64,000 nucleotides of DNA from BQJD01 sp965652415. Its GTDB lineage: Bacteria > Pseudomonadota > Gammaproteobacteria > Arenicellales > CAJQKF01. The stretch is taken from the NCBI GenBank assembly GCA_965652415.1, contig CBFGVH010000001.1:75553-139552 (forward strand), written 5' to 3'. The notes under the pieces are model-generated. The model was not told the origin of the DNA and searched no databases. It worked only from the letters and a program-made list of their open reading frames with translations. Of this stretch, positions 16,761 through 25,428 are shown piece after piece; position 1 is the first letter of the stretch, and each line of letters starts with the position of its first letter. Made by a program: the position numbers and the translations under genes.

Positions 16761-17726
16761 TCAGTATCGGGCCAGCACCGAACCCCAGGTGAAGCCGCCG
16801 CCGAATCCTTCCATCAGGACCAGGTCGCCACGCTTGATGCGGCCGTCGCGCACGCCGACGTCGAACGCCAGCGGAACCGAGGCGGCGGACGTGTTGCCAT
16901 GCTCGGCGACGGTCACGATGATTTTCTCGGGCGGCAGGCCGAGACGCTTGCCCACTGCCTGGATGATCCTGAGATTGGCCTGGTGCGGCACGAACCAGTC
17001 GATGTCGTCGACCGTGATGCCGTTGTGCCTGAGCGCTTCGAGCGCGCAGTCGCCCATGGCCGTCACCGCCACCCGGAACACCTCGCTGCCCTTCATGCGG
17101 GTATAGGCGCGCCCGGCCTCCACCTCCGCGTTGCCGGTGGACACCCCGACCGGGACCCAAAGCAGTTCCTTGTAGGCGCCGTCGGCGTGGATGTGCGATG
17201 AGAGGATTCCGGGCTCTTCATCGGCCTGGATCACCATCGCACCGGCGCCGTCGCCGAACAGGACGCAGGTGGTGCGATCGTTCCAGTCGATGATGCGCGA
17301 AAACGTCTCCGCCCCGATTACCAGCGCGCAACGCGACGCGCCGCAGCGAACGTACTTGTCGACGACGTCCAGGGCGTAGATGAAACCGGCGCACACCGCC
17401 TGCACGTCGAACGCCGGGCAGCCGCGAAGTCCGAGGCGCTTCTGCACGAGGGTCGCCGTGCTCGGAAAGACGAGATCGGGGGTGGTGGTGGCGACGACGA
17501 TGAGGTCGATGTCGGTCGCAGGCACGCCGGCCGCCTCGATGGCATTGCGCGCCGCGGCCTCGGCCAGGTCGCTCGTGTACTCGCCCTCGGCCGCGATCGC
17601 GCGGCGCTCGATCCCGGTTCGCGAGCGTATCCACGCGTCGCTGGTGTCGACCATGCGCTCAAGCTCATGGTTGTCGAGCCTGCGGCTCGGCAGGTAGGAA
17701 CCCGTGCCGGTGATCTTGCCGTACAT
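16761..17726 (-). CDS. fabH: Beta-ketoacyl-ACP synthase III
   Basis: Starts fatty-acid synthesis by condensing acetyl-CoA with malonyl-ACP. The Cys-His-Asn triad is visible: Cys112 in VQAVCAGF, His in FVPHQANLRI near 246 and Asn in EHGNTSAAS near 277. Length of 321 residues is normal. It follows plsX with a 3-base gap, so they are co-translated. The next gene is fabG and not fabD. Confidence 0.97.
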   Translation of the reverse strand: MYGKITGTGSYLPSRRLDNHELERMVDTSDAWIRSRTGIERRAIAAEGEYTSDLAEAAARNAIEAAGVPATDIDLIVVATTTPDLVFPSTATLVQKRLGLRGCPAFDVQAVCAGFIYALDVVDKYVRCGASRCALVIGAETFSRIIDWNDRTTCVLFGDGAGAMVIQADEEPGILSSHIHADGAYKELLWVPVGVSTGNAEVEAGRAYTRMKGSEVFRVAVTAMGDCALEALRHNGITVDDIDWFVPHQANLRIIQAVGKRLGLPPEKIIVTVAEHGNTSAASVPLAFDVGVRDGRIKRGDLVLMEGFGGGFTWGSVLARY

Positions 17727-17729
17727 GAC

Positions 17730-18758
17730 TCAGGCGGTCGCACCGATCTGTGGGCCGTCGTCCATGGCCTGGGCGAGCGCCGTCTCGAGATGTCCGATGA
17801 CGTCGCTTCGCACCTCGGCGATGGCGACCTCGATGGCATGGGCGAATCCGGTGACGTCGGCACCGCCGTGGCTCTTTACCACCGTCCGGGTCAGGCCGAC
17901 CAGGCTGGCGCCGTTGTAGCGGCGATGGTCCATGCGTCGCTTGACCGACCTGAGTACCGGTACGGAAACCAGCGCCGCAAAACGCGTCACCAGGTTGCGG
18001 CCGAATTCCTCCCTGATGATGGAGCTCAGCATCTGGGCAAGGCCTTCGCCGGTCTTCAGCGCGACGTTGCCCGAGAATCCGTCGCAGACTATGACGTCAA
18101 CCGTCCCGTTGAAGATGTCGTCGCCCTCGACGAAGCCCTGGTAGTTGATCCGGCCGGAGCGAAAAAGCTCCGACGCCCGCCGGATGGTCTCGTTGCCCTT
18201 GATGTCTTCCACGCCAACGTTGAGCAGGCCGACGCTCGGCTCGGGCTTGTTTTCCATGCAGCGAACCAGGGTGCTTCCCATGATGCCGAACTGGTAGAGA
18301 ATCTCGGGCGGCACGTCGACGTTGGCGCCGAGATCGAGAACGTGAACGTGTCCCTTCGCGCGCGGCAGCGCCGAGGCGATTGCCGGCCGGTCGATTCCGG
18401 GCAGGGTCTTCAGGACGAATCGCGCCGTCGCCATCAACGCGCCCGTGTTGCCCGCGCTGACGCAGGCCTGGGCATGCCCCGATTTCACCTGGTCGATGGC
18501 CACGCGCATCGATGAATCCTTTTTCGAACGCAGGGCCTGCGCCGCCGGTTCGTCCATGCCCACAACCTGGGTGGCGTTCACGACGTGCACCCGGTCGCGC
18601 CCCGTGGCGCTTTCGAGCCGGGCCGAGATCTGCTCGCGCGGCCCGACCAGGATCAACTCGACGCCGGGAACCCGGCTCGCGACGTCGAGCGACGCGGGAA
18701 CCGTCACGTCCAGGCCGGTATCGCCGCCCATGGCATCTATGGCGATGGTTATCGCCAT
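17730..18758 (-). CDS. plsX: Phosphate acyltransferase PlsX
   Basis: Converts acyl-ACP to acyl-phosphate for PlsY in phospholipid synthesis; a peripheral membrane enzyme. The N-terminal AIDAMGGD and the segments SAGNTGALMA, DLGANVD, GNE and VCDGFSGNVALKT are family hallmarks. Length of 342 residues is standard. It lies 169 bases after rpmF and directly before fabH, the conserved rpmF-plsX-fabH order. Confidence 0.96.
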   Translation of the reverse strand: MAITIAIDAMGGDTGLDVTVPASLDVASRVPGVELILVGPREQISARLESATGRDRVHVVNATQVVGMDEPAAQALRSKKDSSMRVAIDQVKSGHAQACVSAGNTGALMATARFVLKTLPGIDRPAIASALPRAKGHVHVLDLGANVDVPPEILYQFGIMGSTLVRCMENKPEPSVGLLNVGVEDIKGNETIRRASELFRSGRINYQGFVEGDDIFNGTVDVIVCDGFSGNVALKTGEGLAQMLSSIIREEFGRNLVTRFAALVSVPVLRSVKRRMDHRRYNGASLVGLTRTVVKSHGGADVTGFAHAIEVAIAEVRSDVIGHLETALAQAMDDGPQIGATA

Positions 18759-18927
18759 GTGTCCTGCCTTTGTCTACCCGTCAGCGGGCGTGATGCGGAC
18801 CCGTATGGCGCCCTCGCTCGTCCGTCCAGGCGGATCGTGGAGACTTTCGGGCGCGCCTCAGGCGCCGCCATCGACGGAACCGCTCTTGTCCACCGGGACA
18901 GGCCGACGTGAAACGACCGTGGCGCGA

Positions 18928-19119
18928 CTATTCGTCGCTGGCGACGTCGCGGTCGGCGATCACCTTGCGGCCGCGGTAGTAGCCGTCGGCGGTGACGTGG
19001 TGACGGCGATGAAGTTCGCCGGAGACGGGGTCGACCGAGAGCGTGGGGCTGCCCAGGGCATCGTGCGAGCGCCGCATGCCGCGCCTGGACGGGGTCTTGC
19101 GATTCTGTTGTACGGCCAT
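18928..19119 (-). CDS. rpmF: Ribosomal protein bL32
   Basis: Small basic protein of 63 residues with the family start MAVQQNRKTPSRRGMRRSHD and the segment HRRHHVTADGYYRGRKV. It has no cysteines, so it is the zinc-independent form. GAGG lies about 10 bases before the ATG. The partner gene yceD, usually just upstream, is absent; instead a 13-base direct repeat lies in the leader and the divergent maf gene follows. Confidence 0.96.
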   Translation of the reverse strand: MAVQQNRKTPSRRGMRRSHDALGSPTLSVDPVSGELHRRHHVTADGYYRGRKVIADRDVASDE

Positions 19120-19133
19120 TGAAATAATCCTCT

Positions 19134-19165
19134 TGCGAAATCAACCGCCTCATGCGAAATCAACC
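19134..19165. repeat. 13-base direct repeat upstream of rpmF
   Basis: TGCGAAATCAACC occurs at 19134-19146 and again at 19153-19165, with six bases between, a 19-base period. The pair lies 15-46 bases before the rpmF start codon on the minus strand. It may be a regulator site pair or a small tandem duplication. Confidence 0.6.
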
Positions 19166-19313
19166 AAGTACAGGCGGCGCCGGGAGTTGCCCCCGTGTCT
19201 GCGCTATGGTAACCGATTCGGGCGACGGTAAAAAATCGGCGAATCATATAGATGTGGCCGTTACCTGTCAAAGGCGTCGCGGGCGGCGATTCGCGGGATA
19301 TACTCGGCCCCCC

Positions 19314-19901
19314 ATGGAACCCCTGCCGCCGATCATCCTGGCTTCGTCGTCGCCCTACCGGCGCGAGCTGCTGGCGCGCTTGGGACTGCCGTTCGAATCC
19401 CGCAACCCCGCGGTCGACGAAACCCCCGGCGACGCCGAGAGCGCCGCGGAGTTGGTCGAGCGGCTGGCGATTGCCAAGGCCCGCGCCGTGGCGGTCGACA
19501 TCGAGCATGGACTGGTCATCGGATCGGACCAGGTCGCGGCCCACGACGGCAGGATCGTCGGCAAACCCGCCGACCGCGCGGACGCCGTGCGCCAGCTGCG
19601 CGAGGCGTCAGGGCGCACCGTTGTGCTCTACACCGGCCTCGCCCTCGTCAACACGGCCAGCGGCCGACTGCACAGCGGCGTCGAGGCGTTTCACGTCACG
19701 TTTCGCGAATTGTCCGACCGAGCCATCGAACGCTACGTCGACGATGCGCAACCGTTCGACTGCTGCGGCAGCCTGCGCGCCGAAGGCAGCGGCATCTGGC
19801 TGCTCGAGTCCCTGCGCGGAAACGATCCCAGCGCCTTGATCGGCCTGCCGCTGATCCGGCTGTGCGAGATGCTCGCCATTGAGGGCGTCACCCGCTACTG
19901 A
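19314..19901 (+). CDS. Maf-family nucleotide pyrophosphatase (YceF type, 7-methyl-GTP)
   Basis: Housecleaning enzyme of 195 residues that hydrolyses modified nucleoside triphosphates. The N-terminal LASSSPYRRELLARLGLPF and the IGSDQVAAHDGRIVGKP block are diagnostic. The details YTGLAL, CCGSLRAEG and GNDPSALIGLPLIRLC match the YceF subgroup (7-methyl-GTP) better than the dTTP/UTP subgroup. The chosen ATG gives the standard N-terminus; the frame is open further upstream. Divergent from rpmF and convergent with sppA. Confidence 0.93.
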   Translation: MEPLPPIILASSSPYRRELLARLGLPFESRNPAVDETPGDAESAAELVERLAIAKARAVAVDIEHGLVIGSDQVAAHDGRIVGKPADRADAVRQLREASGRTVVLYTGLALVNTASGRLHSGVEAFHVTFRELSDRAIERYVDDAQPFDCCGSLRAEGSGIWLLESLRGNDPSALIGLPLIRLCEMLAIEGVTRY

Positions 19902-19917
19902 CCGCGCCCGCTCCTCA

Positions 19918-20838
19918 TCATCGCATCATCAATCGGGGAATGCCGGCGAGATCGCCGAGGGTCCCGGCGACCGAGACCCGGATCTCGCGCACGATGCGAC
20001 CCAGCAGGCCGTCGCGCGGGGTGTAGTCGATGATGCTCTCTTCGCCGATCACGTCCCGAGCAAGGGAGTCGACGGTGCCGAAACCGTCCACGAGCCCGAG
20101 CCGCAGGGCGTCCTCGCCGCCCCAGAACAGGCCGCTGAACAGGTCCTCGTCGCCGGGCTTCAGGCGTTCGCCGCGACCGTCCTTGACCGCGTCGATGAAC
20201 TGGCGATGGACGGAGTCGAGCAGGCCGTGGGCGAATTCGACGTCGGACGCGTCGATGGGCAGGAACGGATCAAGGAACCCCTTGCGCTCCCCGGCCGTGA
20301 TCAGGCGCCGCTCGACACCGAGCTTCTCCAGCGTGCCGACGAAGCCGAAGCTGTCCAGGCGAACGCCGATCGAGCCGACGATGCTGGCCGGGTCGGCGTA
20401 GATCTCGTCGGCCGCCACCGCCGCGTAGTAGCCGCCGGACGCGCAGATCTCCTCGACCACGGCATAGACCGGCACGTCGGGATGCAGCGCCTGCAGGCGG
20501 TCGATCTCGGCGTTGATCTGGCGCGCCTGCACGGGGCTGCCGCCGGGACTGTTGATGCGCAGGATGATCCCCCGCACGTCGTCGTTCTCGAAGGCGCGCC
20601 GCAGGGCGTCGCCGATGTTCTCGGCGGAGGCGTGCTCGCCGATTCCGATCACGCCCTCGATGCCGATCACGGCGGTATGGCGGCCGGGCTCGAGGCCCGC
20701 GCTGCGAAGCGCGGATACCGCGATCACCACCACCAGCAGCGTCATCCAGATGCCGCGGGCGATCCACCGGCCGCGCCGGTAGCGTCGATACTCCGCCAGC
20801 ACCTCGCGCACCAGCCGTTCGATACGATCTTCGTTCAT
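19918..20838 (-). CDS. sppA: Signal peptide peptidase SppA, short form
   Basis: Membrane serine protease that degrades cleaved signal peptides, using a Ser-Lys dyad. The 306-residue protein has a transmembrane helix at about 26-45, then one ClpP-like domain. The probable nucleophile is Ser134 in ICASGGYYAA and the general base Lys186 in AGERKGFLD. It is about half the length of E. coli SppA and like the single-domain forms. The ATG at 20838 gives the typical cytoplasmic start (MNEDRIERLV). It follows the Rieske gene by ten bases. Confidence 0.92.
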   Translation of the reverse strand: MNEDRIERLVREVLAEYRRYRRGRWIARGIWMTLLVVVIAVSALRSAGLEPGRHTAVIGIEGVIGIGEHASAENIGDALRRAFENDDVRGIILRINSPGGSPVQARQINAEIDRLQALHPDVPVYAVVEEICASGGYYAAVAADEIYADPASIVGSIGVRLDSFGFVGTLEKLGVERRLITAGERKGFLDPFLPIDASDVEFAHGLLDSVHRQFIDAVKDGRGERLKPGDEDLFSGLFWGGEDALRLGLVDGFGTVDSLARDVIGEESIIDYTPRDGLLGRIVREIRVSVAGTLGDLAGIPRLMMR

Positions 20839-20848
20839 GGAGTTTCGC

Positions 20849-21256
20849 TCACCTGAGGCGGGAATCAATCGTGCGGCCTGCTGCCGGCATCGACCCGGCC
20901 CCCGCGGGCGTTCGGCAGACGCTGACCCATCGCGCACCCTCTTCGACAGCGAGGCACTCGAGAGACGCGCCGGCGCACGGCCCCGCGACGCAGAACCCGG
21001 TTGCGGGCTCGAACAGGGCGCCGTGGGTCGAGCAGACAAGATAACGGCTGTCGCGGCAGAAAAACAGTCCCGGCGCGAGGTCGAGCTCGAGTTCGAGATG
21101 GGCGCATCGGTTCACGTACGCACGCATGCCTGCGGGCGAGCGCACCAGGAAAGCCGCTCCGGCGTCGCCGGCATCGAAGCGCAGGCCGTACGGCGGGGCC
21201 GGCACGTCGTCGGCCCGACAGCGAAACACGACCGTCTGCCCCTCCCGTCGGTCCAT
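20849..21256 (-). CDS. Rieske [2Fe-2S] domain protein
   Basis: Small soluble ferredoxin-like protein of 135 residues. The cluster ligands are clear: Cys51-x-His53 (RCAHLE) and Cys75-x2-His78 (VCSTHGALF). It has no membrane segment and no fused oxygenase domain. It lies between rluC and sppA with gaps of 5 and 10 bases, an arrangement I recall from other gammaproteobacteria. The redox partner is unknown. The frame is open upstream inside rluC, but the ATG at 21256 fits the operon spacing. Confidence 0.88.
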   Translation of the reverse strand: MDRREGQTVVFRCRADDVPAPPYGLRFDAGDAGAAFLVRSPAGMRAYVNRCAHLELELDLAPGLFFCRDSRYLVCSTHGALFEPATGFCVAGPCAGASLECLAVEEGARWVSVCRTPAGAGSMPAAGRTIDSRLR

Positions 21257-21261
21257 GCTCG

Positions 21262-22242
21262 TCAATGCTTCCGGGGAAGCGGATGCAGTCGCCCCAGCAC
21301 CTGCTCGAGCGCTGCGCCAAGGCGAGCGGCGCACCGCACCTTGACCCCGGTAACCGGGTGCGGGAACTCCAGGTTCGAGGCATGCAGGAACATTCGCCCG
21401 AGACCCACCTCGGCGAGGCGCCGGTTGGCGGAGAAGTCGCCGTACACAGGGTCGCCGGCGATCGGGTGGCCGGCATGGGCCAGGTGCACCCGCGCCTGGT
21501 GCATGCGACCGGTTTCAAGGGTGACTCGCACCAGCGTCGCTTCTTCGTAACGCGTGAGCGGTTCCACGATGGTGACGGCGGGCCGGCCGTCCTCGGCCAC
21601 GACCACCCGGGCGCGGCCGCGGGAGGCGTCGCGCCGCCTCGCGAGCGGCGCGTCGATGCGCCGGCGCCCGCCGCGCCAGCGGCCGAGCGCGAGCGCCGTA
21701 TAGCGCTTGACGACGCCGGCATCGTCGCGCCGGAACAGCCGGTGCAGACCCAGCAGCGCCTCGCGGCTTTTCGCGAGCACCAGGCACCCCGACGTTGCCC
21801 GGTCGAGCCGGTGGCCGAGTTCCAGAAATCCATCGCCCTGCCGCTGCCGCTTGAGTGCCTCGATCACACCGGCGCCGATGCCGCTGCCGCCGTGCACCGC
21901 CACCCCGGCGGGCTTGTCGATCACCAACAGGTGCTCATCCTCGTACAGGATCAATGTATCGGCATCGGCCAGTGCGGCCGGAACCGGACCGACCCTGGCC
22001 GGCGATGCTGTCCTGATCGGCGGCACGCGGACGACGTCGCCGGCCTCGAGCCGGGTGGAAGGACTGCTGCGTGCACCGTTCACCCTCACCTCGCCGCGGC
22101 GAATGATGCGGTACAGGCGGCTTTTCGGCACGCCCTTGAGGCGCGAGGACAGGAAATTGTCGAGCCGTTGCCCGGCCTGGTCGGGATCCACCTCGATCCT
22201 GCTGACGGCCGCTGACGGCGAATCGGTGACGTCGGGTTGCAC
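21262..22242 (-). CDS. rluC: 23S rRNA pseudouridine synthase RluC
   Basis: Makes pseudouridines in 23S rRNA (positions 955, 2504 and 2580 in E. coli). An S4 RNA-binding domain occupies about residues 22-85, followed by the RluA-family catalytic domain with Asp147 in GHRLDRATSG. The late block TGRMHQARVHLAHAGHPIAGDPVYGD is conserved. Length is 326 residues. Divergent from rne across a 717-base gap, the same rne/rluC arrangement as in E. coli. Confidence 0.95.
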   Translation of the reverse strand: MQPDVTDSPSAAVSRIEVDPDQAGQRLDNFLSSRLKGVPKSRLYRIIRRGEVRVNGARSSPSTRLEAGDVVRVPPIRTASPARVGPVPAALADADTLILYEDEHLLVIDKPAGVAVHGGSGIGAGVIEALKRQRQGDGFLELGHRLDRATSGCLVLAKSREALLGLHRLFRRDDAGVVKRYTALALGRWRGGRRRIDAPLARRRDASRGRARVVVAEDGRPAVTIVEPLTRYEEATLVRVTLETGRMHQARVHLAHAGHPIAGDPVYGDFSANRRLAEVGLGRMFLHASNLEFPHPVTGVKVRCAARLGAALEQVLGRLHPLPRKH

Positions 22243-22959
22243 GGAGATGCCACGAGTTGAGTCGTGCCGATACTAAGAGCGTCGAAGGGCGCTGGCAATC
22301 GGCTGCGCGGGCCGCCCACCGGACCGGGGCGGGACCCGGGTTGCCTTGCGGGGCACCGAAACCGTTGCAGGGCCGATACGCAGTTGATATATTTTGCCGT
22401 GGCGCGAACCGCAAGGTTCCCGCCGCCGATTCTTTCGCTGTACCGAACGTCGACTACTTGGTGGCGTTCGGGCAAAAGAAGATAGATGTTACAGGATTGG
22501 CCCGACGTCGCCGGCGATGGTCCGGCAGCATCGCACTCGAGAACCGTGCGACACCACCTTCGGCCAGTGCAACCGTAGACCCCTGGCTACTGCCAGAGTC
22601 GCCCCGATCACCGGGGCGCGCGACCGTTGCAATCCGAAGGAAGCGGCAACAAACGGCCGCCCGCAGGGCAGATGCCGACGTCCGGCCGGGGTTTTGTGTT
22701 CCTCGCCCCCCGTGTTTTGAAGGAATGCACCTTTTGACAAGCCCAGCCGACAGGACATGTCGTGAGCCAGGCCAGGTGCAACGGACAGTTTATCGTGCCA
22801 TCGAACCAAGATTTAACTTGAGATAATCGATATAAGTAACTGCTTTTTATGTCTTTTCTGGATTCCTAGACATAAACTGCCAAGACGCTACGTCTTGCCG
22901 TTGGTCCCTGCCGCGGTTGACATGTTCTTGTGGTCCAAAGGGCCGGAGAACATTACGCG
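22243..22959. other. Long rluC-rne intergenic region with rne leader
   Basis: The 717 bases between divergent rluC and rne hold no convincing gene. A 189-codon open frame from 22257 has no recognisable features. The part nearest rne (22800-22960) is AT-richer and contains two clean stem-loops listed separately; upstream, GCCCCG/CGGGGC at about 22602-22618 forms a short GC hairpin. A long structured rne leader is expected from E. coli, where RNase E represses its own mRNA by cutting it. Confidence 0.6.
22846..22897 (+). promoter_or_regulatory. Two stem-loops in the rne 5' leader, possible autoregulatory element
   Basis: Stem 1 pairs 22846-22854 with 22868-22876 (TTTATGTCT/AGACATAAA, 13-base loop). 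Stem 2 pairs 22881-22887 with 22891-22897 (CAAGACG/CGTCTTG, 3-base loop). They end 62 bases before the rne ATG. In position and style they resemble the hairpins of the E. coli rne untranslated region that sense RNase E activity. Equivalence of function is inferred. Confidence 0.55.
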
Positions 22960-25353
22960 ATGAAACGCATGCTATTCAACGCGACCCATCCCGAGGAGTT
23001 GCGGGTCGCGATCGTTGACGGACAAAAGCTCCTCGACCTCGACATCGAGTCGGCGGTCCGGGCGCAGAAGAAAGGCAACATCTACAAGGGGAAGATCACC
23101 CGCGTCGAGCCCAGCCTCGAGGCGGCTTTCGTCGAATACGGGGCCTCCCGGCAGGGCTTTTTGCCCCTCAAGGAGATCTCCCGTACCTATTTCCAGAACT
23201 ACTCGCCCTCGACGCCGATGGCCCAGGTCAGGATCGACGACGTGGTCAGCGAGGGGCAGGAACTCGTGGTACAGGTCGACAAGGACGAGCGCGGCTCCAA
23301 GGGCGCGGCGCTGACCACGTTCATCTCCCTGGCTGGCCGATACCTCGTCCTGATGCCGAACAACCCCAAGGGCGGCGGCATCTCACGGCGAATATCCGGC
23401 AGCGAGCGCAGTGAACTTCGCGACGCCCTGTCCGGACTCGAATTTCCGCCCGAACACGCGCTCATCGCCCGCACCGCGGGCATCGGCCGCACCGAGCAGG
23501 AACTGAAGTGGGATCTCGACTTCCTGCTGCAGCTGTGGAGCGCGATCGAGAAGGCGGCGGCGGAGCGTGCCGCCCCGTTCCTGATCTTCCAGGAGAGCAA
23601 CCTCATCGTCCGCGCCCTGCGAGACTACCTGCGCAGCGACATCTCGGAAATCATCATCGACGAACCCGGCATCCACGAGCGCGCGGCGCGGTTCATGGAA
23701 CAGGTCATGCCGGATTCCGGGGTCCGCCTGAAGCTTTACGAGGACAACATTCCCCTGTTCTCGCGCTTCCAGATCGAACACCAGATCGAGACCGCCTATG
23801 CCCGCGAGGTGCGCCTGCCCTCCGGCGGCGCGCTGGTCATCGACCATACCGAGGCCGTGGTGGCCATCGACGTCAACTCGGCGCGTGCCACCAAGGGAGC
23901 GGACATCGAGGAAACCGCGCTGCAGACCAATCTCGAGGCGGTCGACGAGGTCGCCCGGCAGCTCAGGATTCGCGACCTCGGCGGCCTGATCGTGATCGAT
24001 CTCATCGACATGTCGTCCAACAAGAACCAGCGGCTGGTGGAGAGTCGACTGAACGAGGCGCTCAAGGCTGACCGCGCCCGGGTGCAGGTGGGCCGCATTT
24101 CCCGGTTCGGTCTGCTCGAGATGTCGCGCCAGCGCCTGCGCTCGTCGATCAGCGACTCCAACTACGTGTCCTGCCCCCGCTGCGAAGGCACAGGCAGCAT
24201 CCGCAGCGTGACCTCCTCCGCGCTGAGCCTGCTCAGGATCCTCGAGGAAGAGGCCCTGAAGGAAAACACCGAGGCCATCCACGCCCACCTGCCGATCAAG
24301 ACCTCCACCTACCTGCTGAACGAAAAACGCTACGAGCTCAACCAGATCGAGAGTCGGTTGGCGACCAGCATCGTCATACTGCCGACCGCGGAACTGGAAT
24401 ACCCGCACTTCAGGATCAGGCGCCTGAAATCCGAGGACCTCGACGAACTGGGCGTGGTGCCGAGTTACACCATCGGGTTCGACAAGGACGATTCGGCGAC
24501 CTCGGATATCGGCGCCGTCTACGCCAGCGTGGAGGCCCCGAGCATCAACCTGGACGACATCCAGACCACCCGCCACCCGACTGCCGAACAACCCGCGGCC
24601 GCGAGCGCGGAAACGCCGCGCCGGGAAGGATTCTTCAAGCGCATCTGGCAGGCGCTCTCCGGAGAACAGGCGAGCGACACGGCTCTCGACACCGAGAGCG
24701 GCAGCGAGCCCGACAAGGCGTCGTCGAGTGCGGGACAGCGAGGCGACGGGCGTCGCGGCGGCTCGTCCGGAGGCAGAAACGGCCAGGGGCAGCGCAAGAC
24801 TCCGCGCTCGTCGGCGCAGCCGCGCGGCCGTTCTTCGTCCGATAGCGATGACGGCGGCCGCAGGGATCGACGCCCCCAGCGCCAGAAGAGCGAGCCGGGG
24901 GGCCGAGGCTCCGGAGCCGGAGGCAACGGCGGCGGCAGCGGCAGCGGCGGCGGCAGCGGCCAGGGATCCGGAGGCAAGGGCAGGTCCCGCTCCGGGCGCG
25001 GCCGCGGGCGCGGCGGCAACAGGACCGAGGCGCCTCGAGGCGACGACGGCAACAGCCGGGAAGAACCGGCGGCGGCGCGCCGGGCAGACGACGACGGCGG
25101 CTCGGGTTCTCACGGGCAGAGCGGGCGTACATCGTGGAACCGGGGCGGCCGCTCCCGCCGCGGCGGTTCTTCCGATGCATCGGCATCGGCTTCGGCCGAT
25201 CAGCCGGCTTCGGCTCCGCCCGCCGAACCGGTCGCGGACAAGGGAACCAGGCAGGATATGGACCGGGCCCAGGACGAGCCCAGGAACGTCGCCAGCGACG
25301 CAACGAACGAAGCGGCCGGTGACGAATCCGGCCGCAAGGTGCTGGAGAGCTGA
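22960..25353 (+). CDS. rne: Ribonuclease E
   Basis: Main endonuclease of mRNA decay and rRNA/tRNA processing; core of the degradosome. The catalytic half has the S1 domain at about 36-120, the 5'-sensor and RNase H-like region, catalytic Asp304 (VAIDVNS) and Asp347 (IVIDLID), and the zinc-link cysteines 405 and 408 (CPRCEGTG). The C-terminal part after about 520 is disordered and rich in Gly, Ser, Arg and Asp. It contains a short helix FFKRIWQALSGEQ (558-570) that could bind the membrane, and RGRGRGG-type RNA-binding runs. At 797 residues it is shorter than E. coli's 1061, mainly in the scaffold half. The ATG at 22960 gives the canonical MKRMLFNAT. Confidence 0.96.
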   Translation: MKRMLFNATHPEELRVAIVDGQKLLDLDIESAVRAQKKGNIYKGKITRVEPSLEAAFVEYGASRQGFLPLKEISRTYFQNYSPSTPMAQVRIDDVVSEGQELVVQVDKDERGSKGAALTTFISLAGRYLVLMPNNPKGGGISRRISGSERSELRDALSGLEFPPEHALIARTAGIGRTEQELKWDLDFLLQLWSAIEKAAAERAAPFLIFQESNLIVRALRDYLRSDISEIIIDEPGIHERAARFMEQVMPDSGVRLKLYEDNIPLFSRFQIEHQIETAYAREVRLPSGGALVIDHTEAVVAIDVNSARATKGADIEETALQTNLEAVDEVARQLRIRDLGGLIVIDLIDMSSNKNQRLVESRLNEALKADRARVQVGRISRFGLLEMSRQRLRSSISDSNYVSCPRCEGTGSIRSVTSSALSLLRILEEEALKENTEAIHAHLPIKTSTYLLNEKRYELNQIESRLATSIVILPTAELEYPHFRIRRLKSEDLDELGVVPSYTIGFDKDDSATSDIGAVYASVEAPSINLDDIQTTRHPTAEQPAAASAETPRREGFFKRIWQALSGEQASDTALDTESGSEPDKASSSAGQRGDGRRGGSSGGRNGQGQRKTPRSSAQPRGRSSSDSDDGGRRDRRPQRQKSEPGGRGSGAGGNGGGSGSGGGSGQGSGGKGRSRSGRGRGRGGNRTEAPRGDDGNSREEPAAARRADDDGGSGSHGQSGRTSWNRGGRSRRGGSSDASASASADQPASAPPAEPVADKGTRQDMDRAQDEPRNVASDATNEAAGDESGRKVLES

Positions 25354-25378
25354 GTCACGCCCGCCGCATCGGTTCGTG

Positions 25379-25402
25379 AAAAGGGCCCGAAAGGGCCCTT
25401 TT
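25379..25402. terminator. Bidirectional intrinsic terminator between rne and rlmD
   Basis: A perfect 10-base stem AAAAGGGCCC / GGGCCCTTTT closes a GAAA tetraloop. It has T-runs at the 3' end on either strand and lies between two convergent genes, so it can end both transcripts. Confidence 0.92.
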
Positions 25403-25428
25403 CACATCCGGTTCGTCACCAGCGCGCG

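Noticed and set aside
22257..22826. 189-codon plus-strand frame upstream of rne
   Set aside because: Composition is that of random GC-rich sequence and it covers the part expected to be the rne leader.
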